Shown one piece after another: positions 14,496-20,321 of a DNA stretch of 27,653 nt. The notes below the pieces were generated by a model, which worked only from the letters and a program-made list of their open reading frames with translations, was not told where the DNA came from and searched no databases. The position numbers and the translations under genes are program-made. How positions within the stretch are numbered: position 1 is the stretch's first letter; every line of letters starts with the position of its first letter. The DNA is from an uncultured Eggerthellaceae bacterium. Lineage in GTDB: Bacteria; Actinomycetota; Coriobacteriia; Coriobacteriales; Eggerthellaceae. The DNA lies in NCBI GenBank assembly GCA_910588435.1, contig CAJUPL010000024.1, positions 1 to 27,653 of the forward strand. The letters run 5' to 3'.

Positions 14496-16928
14496 ATGGA
14501 ATTCAAAGATGACCTCGGTAAGCCGTGGAAATACGAAGATGGTGAGTTCACCGTCGTTCGCTCTTCGATGTGGTCGCCTCCAGGGTGCCACCCGGTAGGA
14601 TGCGGCCTGAAGCTCTACGTTGACAAGGATGGCAGGCTGGACCATGTTGAGGGCGACGAGAACAACCCCATCACGAAGGGCAGGCTCTGCCCCAGGTGCT
14701 TGGCGCTCCCAGACTACGTCTACAACCCCAGCCGCGTCACCTACCCCATGATCCGCGACCCGCGCGATCGCGGCAAGTCGGACAAGTGGCGCCGCGCGTC
14801 TTGGGATGAGGCGTATGACCTGATCGTTGAGAAGGTGAACTTCTTCAAGGAGACATACGGCCCTGAGTCCATGGCTGTGTTCTCGGGCACGGGCCGCTCA
14901 GGTGGCATCATGTGCCAGGAGATGGCGCAGCGCGTGCTGGGAACGCCGAACGCGTGCTACACGCAGTCCGGCTTCGCATGCTATCAACCTCGCTCTGCGG
15001 CTTGCTCTCACATCTTGGGCGCATACTATCCTGAGATCGACTACGCGGGCGGCCTTGAGGGCACTTATGACAATCCTGAGTGGGTATGCCCTGAGGTCAT
15101 GGTCATGTGGGGCAAGATGCCGCTGGCATCCAACGGCGACGGCCTTTGGGGACACGCTGTCATAGACATCATGAAGCGTGGCGCCAAGCTGATCACCGTA
15201 GATCCGCGTGTCAGCTGGCTGTCAAGCAAGTCTGAGATCCAGCTTCGCGTTCGCGTGGGCACTGACACGGCCATGCTCATGGCCTGGCTTTGGGTCATCA
15301 TCAATGAGGACCTCTATGACCATGACTTCGTGGATCGCTGGACGTATGGCTTCGATGAGTTCGCAGCTAGGATCAATGACCCTGAGAAGGGCATGACCCC
15401 TGAGAAGGCTGCTGAGATCTGCGAAGTGGACGTTGAGAAGATCTACGCTGCTGCTCGCATGTATGCGAATGCCAAGCCTGCATCCATCGCTTGGGGCCTT
15501 GCATTCGACCAGAATCAGAACGGCAATCAGGCCGGCCATTGCTGCCTGGCGCTCATGGCCATCACCGGCAACATCGACGTTCCGGGCGGCCAGATCATCG
15601 CTGAGATCCCGGCTGAGGTGAACGCCGAGTGGAACGAGGACGATGTCGAGGTGGCAGAGAGCGCTTGGAATGGCGATGCCACAGACGTGGTCTCCTTCGG
15701 CGGCACTGGCGGCGGTGACCCAGATGAGGCTCCTGAAGAGGGCTGGGAAGGCATCGGGATCGAGCTCACTCAGAAGGCCATCGGATATGATAAGTATCCG
15801 CTGTACTGCGAGAACATCCGCATGGCTCATGCTGACATGATGCTGGATGCGCTGCTAACAGATGAGCCCTACAAGATCCACATGGGCTGGATCCAATCCA
15901 CCAACCTGCTGTCCCCTACATGCTGCGCTGAGCCCTCGAAGTGGCTTGAGGGCCTGCTTCGCCTTGACTTCGTCATCGCTACGGACTGCTTCGTGACCCC
16001 ATCCATCGAGGCATGCGCGGACGTGTTCCTGCCGCTGCAGACCTCCATGGAGAAGGATGACGTGGTGTTCACGCATTACTGCGCAAGCCCCGTCACCATC
16101 AGCGCCACGAACAAGGCCATCACTGTGGGCGAAGCCAAGAGCGACGCTGACATCTTGGTGGACCTTGGCACTCGCTTGGGTTCTCCGAAGATCGCTGGCA
16201 AGTACGTTGACGGCGCTGACTATCAGGGCAAGAATCGCGCTCCTGCATCCGGCATGGACTTCGATGCCCTTTCGAAAGAGGTCTATCACCAGCGCGGCGT
16301 GAACTACAAGAAGTACGAGAAGGGCCTTCTGCGTCCTGACCGCAAGCTGGGCTTCCTCACCAACACTGGCCGCGTGGAGCTGTACTCCACCACCTACCAG
16401 CAGAACGGCGACGATCCGCTGCCGTACTACCAGGAGCCCGCATTCAGCACGCGCCAGCCTGGCCGCGCTGAGAAGTACCCGCTGAACCTCACCACTGGTG
16501 CACGCGTGTATGCGTTCTTCCATTCAGAGCACAGGCAGATCCCGCGCCTGCGTGAGCTCAATCCCAATCCGCTGCTTGAGATCAATCCGGATGACGCGAA
16601 GCTCTACGGCGTGCATGACGGCGAATGGGTTGAGATCGAGAACGAGTTCGGCAAGGCCAAGTTCAAGGCGAAGGTGACTCCCATCATCCGCTCCGGCACG
16701 GTGCACGCACAGCATGGCTGGTGGTTCCCTGAGCAGGATGGCGACGCTCCGAATTACTACGGCGTCTTCCAGTCCAACTGCAATGACCTCGTGCCGAACC
16801 ATTACAACTCCGTGATGGGTTATGGCGCGCCGCATAAGTGCATGTCCTGCAGCGTTCGCCCCATCGATGTGAACCTTGACACGGACATGGATCTTGTTTG
16901 GGACAAGTTCGGAAAGCTGGTGAAATAG
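14496..16928 (+). CDS. Molybdopterin oxidoreductase catalytic subunit 2 (catechol-dehydroxylase-like)
   Basis: An 810-residue paralogue of Mo-enzyme 1, also without signal peptide. The N-terminal Cys group is Cys31, Cys36, Cys65 and Cys68, so the first pair is C-x4-C instead of C-x3-C. GTGRS (131-135), FACYQPR (Cys162), FFHSEHRQ and HGWWFPE align with the first enzyme. Between roughly 365 and 430 it carries an acidic, Gly/Glu-rich stretch (around SFGGTGGGDPDEAPEEG) not matched in enzyme 1, in the region that could shape substrate access. The upstream GAGGAGAAAGAGG supports the start. It abuts its Fe-S gene exactly (stop at 16926-16928, next ATG at 16929). A substrate distinct from enzyme 1 is likely but not provable from sequence. 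Confidence 0.88.
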   Translation: MEFKDDLGKPWKYEDGEFTVVRSSMWSPPGCHPVGCGLKLYVDKDGRLDHVEGDENNPITKGRLCPRCLALPDYVYNPSRVTYPMIRDPRDRGKSDKWRRASWDEAYDLIVEKVNFFKETYGPESMAVFSGTGRSGGIMCQEMAQRVLGTPNACYTQSGFACYQPRSAACSHILGAYYPEIDYAGGLEGTYDNPEWVCPEVMVMWGKMPLASNGDGLWGHAVIDIMKRGAKLITVDPRVSWLSSKSEIQLRVRVGTDTAMLMAWLWVIINEDLYDHDFVDRWTYGFDEFAARINDPEKGMTPEKAAEICEVDVEKIYAAARMYANAKPASIAWGLAFDQNQNGNQAGHCCLALMAITGNIDVPGGQIIAEIPAEVNAEWNEDDVEVAESAWNGDATDVVSFGGTGGGDPDEAPEEGWEGIGIELTQKAIGYDKYPLYCENIRMAHADMMLDALLTDEPYKIHMGWIQSTNLLSPTCCAEPSKWLEGLLRLDFVIATDCFVTPSIEACADVFLPLQTSMEKDDVVFTHYCASPVTISATNKAITVGEAKSDADILVDLGTRLGSPKIAGKYVDGADYQGKNRAPASGMDFDALSKEVYHQRGVNYKKYEKGLLRPDRKLGFLTNTGRVELYSTTYQQNGDDPLPYYQEPAFSTRQPGRAEKYPLNLTTGARVYAFFHSEHRQIPRLRELNPNPLLEINPDDAKLYGVHDGEWVEIENEFGKAKFKAKVTPIIRSGTVHAQHGWWFPEQDGDAPNYYGVFQSNCNDLVPNHYNSVMGYGAPHKCMSCSVRPIDVNLDTDMDLVWDKFGKLVK

Positions 16929-17291
16929 ATGGCTGTACAGTATGGTCTGCTCATTGATTACGACTACTGCTCAGGTTGCGAGACCTGCGTCGTAGCTTGC
17001 AAGGAAGAGCACGATTTCCCGGTAGGGAAGTGGGGCATCCGCGTTCTCGAGGATGGTCCGTGGCAGAAGGACGACACGAGCGACGACGGGAATTGCTTCA
17101 ACTGGAACTACATTCCCGTGCCAACGGATCTGTGCGACCTCTGCGCTGATCGCCTGGCTGCTGGCCGCAAGCCCACCTGCGTGCATCACTGCCAGGCTGA
17201 CGTCATGACGTTCGGCACGGTGGATGAGCTGGCTCCGATGCTCAAGCAGAAGCCGAAGCAGGTGCTCTTCGTCCCGCGCGACGACATCTAG
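16929..17291 (+). CDS. Two-cluster [4Fe-4S] electron-transfer subunit 2
   Basis: A 120-residue ferredoxin-like partner of Mo-enzyme 2, paralogous to the 112-residue protein of module 1. Cys14, Cys17, Cys20, Cys24 and Cys69, Cys72, Cys84, Cys88 repeat the same two-cluster spacing (x2, x2, x3; x2, x11, x3). It has one unpaired extra, Cys56, and lacks the Cys equivalent to Cys88 of module 1. The start codon begins directly after the stop of the catalytic gene, so stoichiometric translation by coupling is expected. No signal sequence, consistent with a cytoplasmic complex. Confidence 0.9.
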   Translation: MAVQYGLLIDYDYCSGCETCVVACKEEHDFPVGKWGIRVLEDGPWQKDDTSDDGNCFNWNYIPVPTDLCDLCADRLAAGRKPTCVHHCQADVMTFGTVDELAPMLKQKPKQVLFVPRDDI

Positions 17292-17318
17292 CCTGATCCT
17301 TCGATTCCCCTTTCTCGG

Positions 17319-17356
17319 CAAGGCGGCTTCCAACCCCCGGAGGCCGCCTTGTTCTA
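17319..17356 (+). terminator. Intrinsic terminator of the Mo-enzyme island
   Basis: A perfect 9-bp stem, CAAGGCGGC (17319-17327) with GCCGCCTTG (17343-17351), loop of 15 bases, followed by TTCT. It lies 28 bases after the stop of the last Fe-S gene and separates it from the microprotein genes. Confidence 0.75.
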
Positions 17357-17378
17357 GCGTCTCAAGGAAGGTGCTCTC

Positions 17379-17576
17379 ATGTGCTATGCGTGCGATATGT
17401 GCAACAGATGCGGCAGGTATGACCGCATGAAGGATCAGCTTGGGAAGCGGGTCTGCTTCGTGTGCGGAGCGGACGCATCAGATGGTGAGGCGAACGTGTG
17501 CGCTGAGTGCGGCGCCCCTCTGCCACCTGCATTCCCAGATCCTGAGCCAGAAGCTCCCTCTGAGAGTGAAGGATGA
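17379..17576 (+). CDS. Eight-cysteine zinc-ribbon-like microprotein 1
   Basis: A 65-residue protein I do not recognise as a named family. Cysteines fall in a strict pattern: Cys2, Cys5, Cys8, Cys11 (every third residue), then Cys26/Cys29 (VCFVCGAD) and Cys41/Cys44 (VCAECGAP). The last two pairs look like a zinc ribbon; the first four could hold a further Zn or an Fe-S cluster. The tail is Pro/Glu-rich and disordered-looking. GGAAGG upstream serves as the ribosome site. It follows the Mo-enzyme terminator on the same strand and is paralogous to the next gene, so a role in metal or cluster delivery, or in regulation of the island, is possible but unproven. Confidence 0.65.
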   Translation: MCYACDMCNRCGRYDRMKDQLGKRVCFVCGADASDGEANVCAECGAPLPPAFPDPEPEAPSESEG

Positions 17577-17580
17577 TCTC

Positions 17581-17772
17581 ATGTCTTGCTATCCTTGTAC
17601 GCACTGCAACGAATGCGGGATGTATTCCGCAAGCGTCCAGCTCGTCTGCGCTGAGTGCGGTGCGCCCTTCCCGGCTGGCAAGCCAGCTTGCGATGCATGC
17701 GGCTGCAAGAGAGCTGTGACCGGAGAAGCAAAAGCCACCCCATGCCCAATATATGACCCAGAAGGTCAATGA
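17581..17772 (+). CDS. Eight-cysteine zinc-ribbon-like microprotein 2
   Basis: A 63-residue paralogue of the preceding gene, starting four bases after its stop behind GAAGGA. The cysteine pattern is the same: Cys3, Cys6, Cys9, Cys12, then Cys23/Cys26 (VCAECGAP) and Cys37/Cys40, plus extra Cys42 and Cys55. Both proteins share CY-x-C-x2-C-x2-CG-x-Y. The last residues (about YDPEGQ) and the stop codon are encoded by the left arm of the family-D palindrome at 17749-17815, so the original C-terminus may have been replaced when the repeat arrived. Function unknown. Confidence 0.62.
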   Translation: MSCYPCTHCNECGMYSASVQLVCAECGAPFPAGKPACDACGCKRAVTGEAKATPCPIYDPEGQ

Positions 17773-17815
17773 CACTTCCCCGTGCTTAATGTCATTGACC
17801 TGAGAGGTCATAATT
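17749..17815. repeat. Family D palindrome, copy D5
   Basis: TATGACC-N5-GGTCAATGACA, centre CTTCCCCGTGCTTAA, TGTCATTGACC-N5-GGTCATAAT. The orientation of the centre matches D2 and is opposite to D3 and D4. Its left arm supplies the stop codon of microprotein 2. Confidence 0.85.
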
Positions 17816-17836
17816 AGGGAATGGCAGCCAGAAATG

Positions 17837-17964
17837 CCCGGATAGTTGGTCTGCGCCAGGCTAAGTTGCCTGAGCTGGTGCTGGCATCCGGGTGTTCGCG
17901 GACTGGCGTCCGCGTTACGCATTGCTCATCGCAATGCTGCGGCTGCAATGCAGCCGCCCACAGG
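17837..17964 (-). repeat. Family C three-hairpin element, copy C3 (inverted)
   Basis: Begins with the conserved tail (CCCGGATAGTTGGTCTGCG), then hairpins CGCGGAC (17897-17903 with 17908-17914), GCATTGC (17919-17925 with 17931-17937) and GCGGCTGC (17939-17946 with 17950-17957). It shares one stem with C1 and one with C2, i.e. the stems are reassorted among copies. Confidence 0.85.
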
Positions 17965-18015
17965 TAGGTGTTGTAGCTGATTCGTGCGCGCTGGCACTCT
18001 GGGCTGCAGCGTTGT

Positions 18016-18139
18016 GGCACGCCATAAGAGCGATGGCATGCCCTACGTCAACCTGAATGACCTCTCTTGTTGATGGTGTTGTTGAATATGAACATGCTGC
18101 TGGTGGACGTAGGGCAAGGCACCGCACTCGTGCCTTGCC
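18016..18139. repeat. Family B composite palindrome, copy B2
   Basis: A 10-bp hairpin with one mismatch (GGCACGCCAT, 18016-18025, with 18033-18042; loop AAGAGCG) is followed by CTACGTC (18043-18049), a 56-base spacer, GACGTAG (18106-18112) and a perfect 10-bp hairpin (GGCAAGGCAC, 18113-18122, with 18130-18139; loop CGCACTC). Loop length seven and the AA...CG and CG... loop ends are as in B1 and B3. Confidence 0.8.
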
Positions 18140-18208
18140 GCCTATTGGCAAGCGGGAGCGCGCATGAGCAAGGTGCATGTTCCATCCAGATAGGCGCACG
18201 TGAGTGCA

Positions 18209-18294
18209 CCAAGGCCGTTACATGGGTGCGAATGAAATGAGCAGCCATGTTAAAGGCCGTTATGAACAGAGCGGGTGCTTGCACCCGCGACACC
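18209..18294 (-). repeat. Family A variable-stem element, copy A3 (inverted)
   Basis: Read on the minus strand it has GGTGTCGCGGGTGC, an 8-bp hairpin (GCGGGTGC, 18271-18278, with 18281-18288), the linker AACGGCCTTTAAC, a short ACATGG/CCATGT stem (18220-18225 with 18245-18250) and AACGGCCTTGG. It is close to copy A5 at 27291-27376, but the second stem is degraded. Confidence 0.75.
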
Positions 18295-18352
18295 GCATCC
18301 AATGGCGTGCTATCATGTGCGCAACATATGCTCGCCGCCGGGTGAGTCCAAG

Positions 18353-18410
18353 GAGCACCTCGCGTGCGCATCGTTAGGCCTTTAGAAGATGCGCACATGG
18401 CGGGGTGCTC
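18353..18410 (+). promoter_or_regulatory. Structured 5' leader or attenuator before the B3/B4 gene
   Basis: Two nested stems: outer GAGCACC (18353-18359) with GGTGCTC (18404-18410) and inner GTGCGCATC (18364-18372) with GATGCGCAC (18388-18396). A 15-base loop and an asymmetric internal loop (4 and 7 bases) complete it. A U-rich stretch (TTCGTTCTTA) follows and the ribosome site lies ten bases after the structure. It could be an attenuator or cis-acting RNA; no known riboswitch consensus was recognised. Confidence 0.45.
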
Positions 18411-18431
18411 TTCGTTCTTAGGAGGCATGTC

Positions 18432-19157
18432 ATGAAGAGGTTCGTTGCGGAGGATTCGTTCTGGGAGCTCTTCCCTGATGCGCGCATTGGCGTTGTGGTG
18501 GCGCATGGGATGAAGCCCGCAAGCCAGGTATCAGAGGAAGACGCCAAGGCCATCAGGCTTGCTTTGGCAGAGGCGAACAAGGCCGCTGATCAGCACCTGA
18601 CATCCAACACCATCTCTGAGAACCAGGTGGTCCGTGTCTGGCGTGACGCCTACCAGAAGTTCAAGACGAAGAAGGGCGCTCGCTCAAGCGTGGAGAACAT
18701 CCTGAAGCGCGTTCTCAAGGGGAATCCAGTTGGCTCCATCAATCCGTCAGTGGATGTGTACAACGCAGTGTCGCTCAAGCACGCGCTGCCAGTTGGCGGT
18801 GAGGACATAGACGCCATGCAGGGTGACATCCGCCTTCGCATCACTGAGGGTGGCGACGCATTCCGCGCCCTTGGAGATGAAGAGGACGCACCCACTCTTG
18901 AGGGTGAGCTCTGCTACATGGATGACGCGGGAGCCATCTGCCGCTGCTGGAATTGGCGCGATGGCCAGCGCACTGCGCTCACGGATGACTCAGAGAAGGC
19001 GTTCCTGATCATAGAGAGCGTTGACCCTGAGCGCGCAGATGACCTGCAAGCGGCCATAGATGAGATGGCGAACATGGTGCAAGACAAGCTTGGAGCCATC
19101 ATCTTCGCGAAAGAGGTCATCACGAAGGACTCACCTGAGATGGTGATAGACGAATAG
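18432..19157 (+). CDS. Solo B3/B4 tRNA-binding-domain protein
   Basis: A 241-residue protein of the stand-alone B3/B4 family (the editing-domain fold of the phenylalanyl-tRNA synthetase beta subunit). Features seen: WRDAYQKFKTKKGARSSVENILKRVLKG, split here as WRDAYQKF and ARSSVENILKRV, then SINPSVDVYNAVSLKHALPVGGEDID, of which SINPSVDVYN and PVGGED are the usual family blocks. Family members are thought to hydrolyse or sense mis-acylated tRNA or amino acids; a role in translation quality control is inferred. AGGAGG at 18420-18425 fixes the start at 18432 instead of the upstream in-frame ATG. A long stem-loop precedes it. Confidence 0.82.
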   Translation: MKRFVAEDSFWELFPDARIGVVVAHGMKPASQVSEEDAKAIRLALAEANKAADQHLTSNTISENQVVRVWRDAYQKFKTKKGARSSVENILKRVLKGNPVGSINPSVDVYNAVSLKHALPVGGEDIDAMQGDIRLRITEGGDAFRALGDEEDAPTLEGELCYMDDAGAICRCWNWRDGQRTALTDDSEKAFLIIESVDPERADDLQAAIDEMANMVQDKLGAIIFAKEVITKDSPEMVIDE

Positions 19158-19182
19158 ATCAGCAGCCCCATACGAAGGATGT

Positions 19183-19196
19183 TGCGCCTTCGGCGC
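19183..19196. terminator. GC-rich hairpin after the B3/B4 gene
   Basis: TTGCGCC-TTCG-GGCGCAA-type tight hairpin with a UUCG tetraloop, 25 bases after the stop codon, immediately before the family-B copy B3. There is no U-run, so its terminator role is tentative. Confidence 0.4.
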
Positions 19197-19198
19197 AA

Positions 19199-19280
19199 GC
19201 GTCCATAAGGACGATGGACGCCTACACGAACTAGAGAACCCTCTCTAGCACGTGTAGGTGCGCATCGAATCTATGCGCAC
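19199..19280. repeat. Family B composite palindrome, copy B3
   Basis: Hairpin GCGTCCAT (19199-19206 with 19214-19221, loop AAGGACG), then CTACACG (19222-19228) paired with CGTGTAG (19251-19257) around an inner CTAGAG/CTCTAG stem (19231-19236, 19243-19248). Hairpin GTGCGCAT (19258-19265 with 19273-19280, loop CGAATCT) closes it. All stems are perfect. The TCGGCCT/AGGCCGA hairpin (19281-19297) abuts it. It lies between two convergent genes and could terminate both. Confidence 0.78.
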
Positions 19281-19306
19281 TCGGCCTGAAAGGCCGAAAT
19301 GCTGGT

Positions 19307-19615
19307 TTATGATGCTAGCCGCAGCAGCGTCTCCTCTGTCTGTTCCCCTGTCAAGGTCTCCTGCAAGGATCCATCCTGGAACAGGACGTACGTGGGGAAC
19401 CCATTCGGCGCGTATTCTGCAGCCAGGTCAGGGGACTTGTCCACATCCACCTGGTACACATGGCATACGCCAGACACCTTCGCGGCCACATCATCCAAGA
19501 TGGGCTGCATTCGCTGGCAGTGAGGGCACCACGTAGCGAAGAATTCCACCAGCACGCGCCCGTCAGATTCCAATACCTTGGAATCAAAATCTGCATCATT
19601 CAGAACGAGTTCCAT
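19307..19615 (-). CDS. Thioredoxin-like protein with CPHC active site
   Basis: A 102-residue single-domain thioredoxin fold protein, cytoplasmic. The redox motif is WCPHC (Cys30, Cys33), the CPHC dipeptide of DsbA-type proteins, instead of the WCGPC of classical thioredoxin. The cis-Pro loop is GFPTY (Pro74). CPHC usually raises redox potential, so it may act more as an oxidant or isomerase-like thioredoxin. AAGGAGG lies nine bases upstream of the ATG at 19615, excluding the longer in-frame start. It is convergent with the B3/B4 gene and divergent from the deformylase-like gene. Confidence 0.9.
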   Translation of the reverse strand: MELVLNDADFDSKVLESDGRVLVEFFATWCPHCQRMQPILDDVAAKVSGVCHVYQVDVDKSPDLAAEYAPNGFPTYVLFQDGSLQETLTGEQTEETLLRLAS

Positions 19616-19773
19616 TTGCTCATGCCTCCTTATCTGCTGGGCCTTGGTATGGGATGCCTGAAACGGCGACAAGGTCTCTCTCACTCAAGCAAGATACGCT
19701 GGTGGGGCGCTGCCTCCATGCGCGCCTAGAAGCTTGTTTACAACCTCGTCCGCAGCTGTTTCTTGTGTGTTGC

Positions 19774-19811
19774 TTGACATGCCCGCCCATGGGGCGGGCA
19801 GGTGATATAGT
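19774..19811 (+). promoter_or_regulatory. Candidate extended -10 promoter with hairpin
   Basis: TGATATAGT (extended -10, TATAGT at 19806-19811) lies about 60 bases before the deformylase-like gene. A TTGACA at 19774-19779 is 26 bases further up, too far for a normal spacer. Between them is a perfect 9-bp stem (TGCCCGCCC with GGGCGGGCA, 19780-19800). Folding of this segment could bring the boxes to working distance, or the hairpin may be a terminator. Confidence 0.35.
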
Positions 19812-19871
19812 GTCTGGAACCTGACACGAGAAGGGTGCGGCGTGCCCGCATTCGAAAGATGGGGGTAAGCC

Positions 19872-20291
19872 ATGAAGAAAGAGATCATCAAGGATCAGGA
19901 GATCCTCTCCAAGCCGTGCGAGGCAGCAACCATAGATGATCTGCCGATAGTGCAGGACCTGCTTGACACCGCTGAGGCAACGGAGGACATCGCGGGCCTG
20001 GCCGCCAATCAGATAGGTGAGTGCAAGTGCATCGGCATCTACCTGACTGACTCTGATGAGCTGAAGGCCGTCTTCAACCCGAAGCTGGTGAAGGCGCTCT
20101 ATCCCGTGAAGATGGAAGAGGAGTGCTTCTCCGTTGACGGCGCGCACAAGGTCACGCGCTACGAATGCGCCACCATCGCCTTTGAGGAGCCCATTGACGG
20201 CAAGCTGGTGAAGCGCAAGCGTGAGTTCCACGGACGTGAATCCCAGATCCTGCAGCACATCATGGACCACTGCAAGGGCAAGGTCATATAG
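19872..20291 (+). CDS. Peptide-deformylase-like protein, catalytic Glu missing
   Basis: A 139-residue protein of the polypeptide deformylase fold. Motif 1 is AGLAANQIG (41-49) and motif 2 is EECFS with the metal ligand Cys85. Motif 3 reads HIMDH (129-133): both metal-binding His are present, but the catalytic Glu of HExDH is Ile130. It probably still binds metal but should be a poor or inactive deformylase, unless another acid substitutes. GGGGGTAA upstream of the ATG serves as ribosome site. It is followed after 30 bases by the cation exporter gene, probably co-transcribed. A true housekeeping Def would be expected elsewhere in the genome. Confidence 0.85.
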   Translation: MKKEIIKDQEILSKPCEAATIDDLPIVQDLLDTAEATEDIAGLAANQIGECKCIGIYLTDSDELKAVFNPKLVKALYPVKMEEECFSVDGAHKVTRYECATIAFEEPIDGKLVKRKREFHGRESQILQHIMDHCKGKVI

Positions 20292-20321
20292 CCCGCGAAC
20301 GGTCCTGCAGGAAAGCAGCCA

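Larger units (their letters stand above)
17773..18431. other. Gene-free repeat block and B3/B4 leader
   Basis: No gene is recognised. In order it holds the rest of palindrome D5, an inverted family-C element (17837-17964), a family-B element (18016-18139), an inverted family-A element (18209-18294) and a structured leader for the next gene (18353-18410). Confidence 0.65.

Noticed and set aside
8727..16928. Assignment of the Mo-enzymes as periplasmic DMSO/TMAO reductases
   Set aside because: Neither has a Tat signal, there is no membrane anchor subunit, and HGWWFPE plus the tiny Fe-S partners point to the cytosolic dehydroxylase/transhydroxylase branch.
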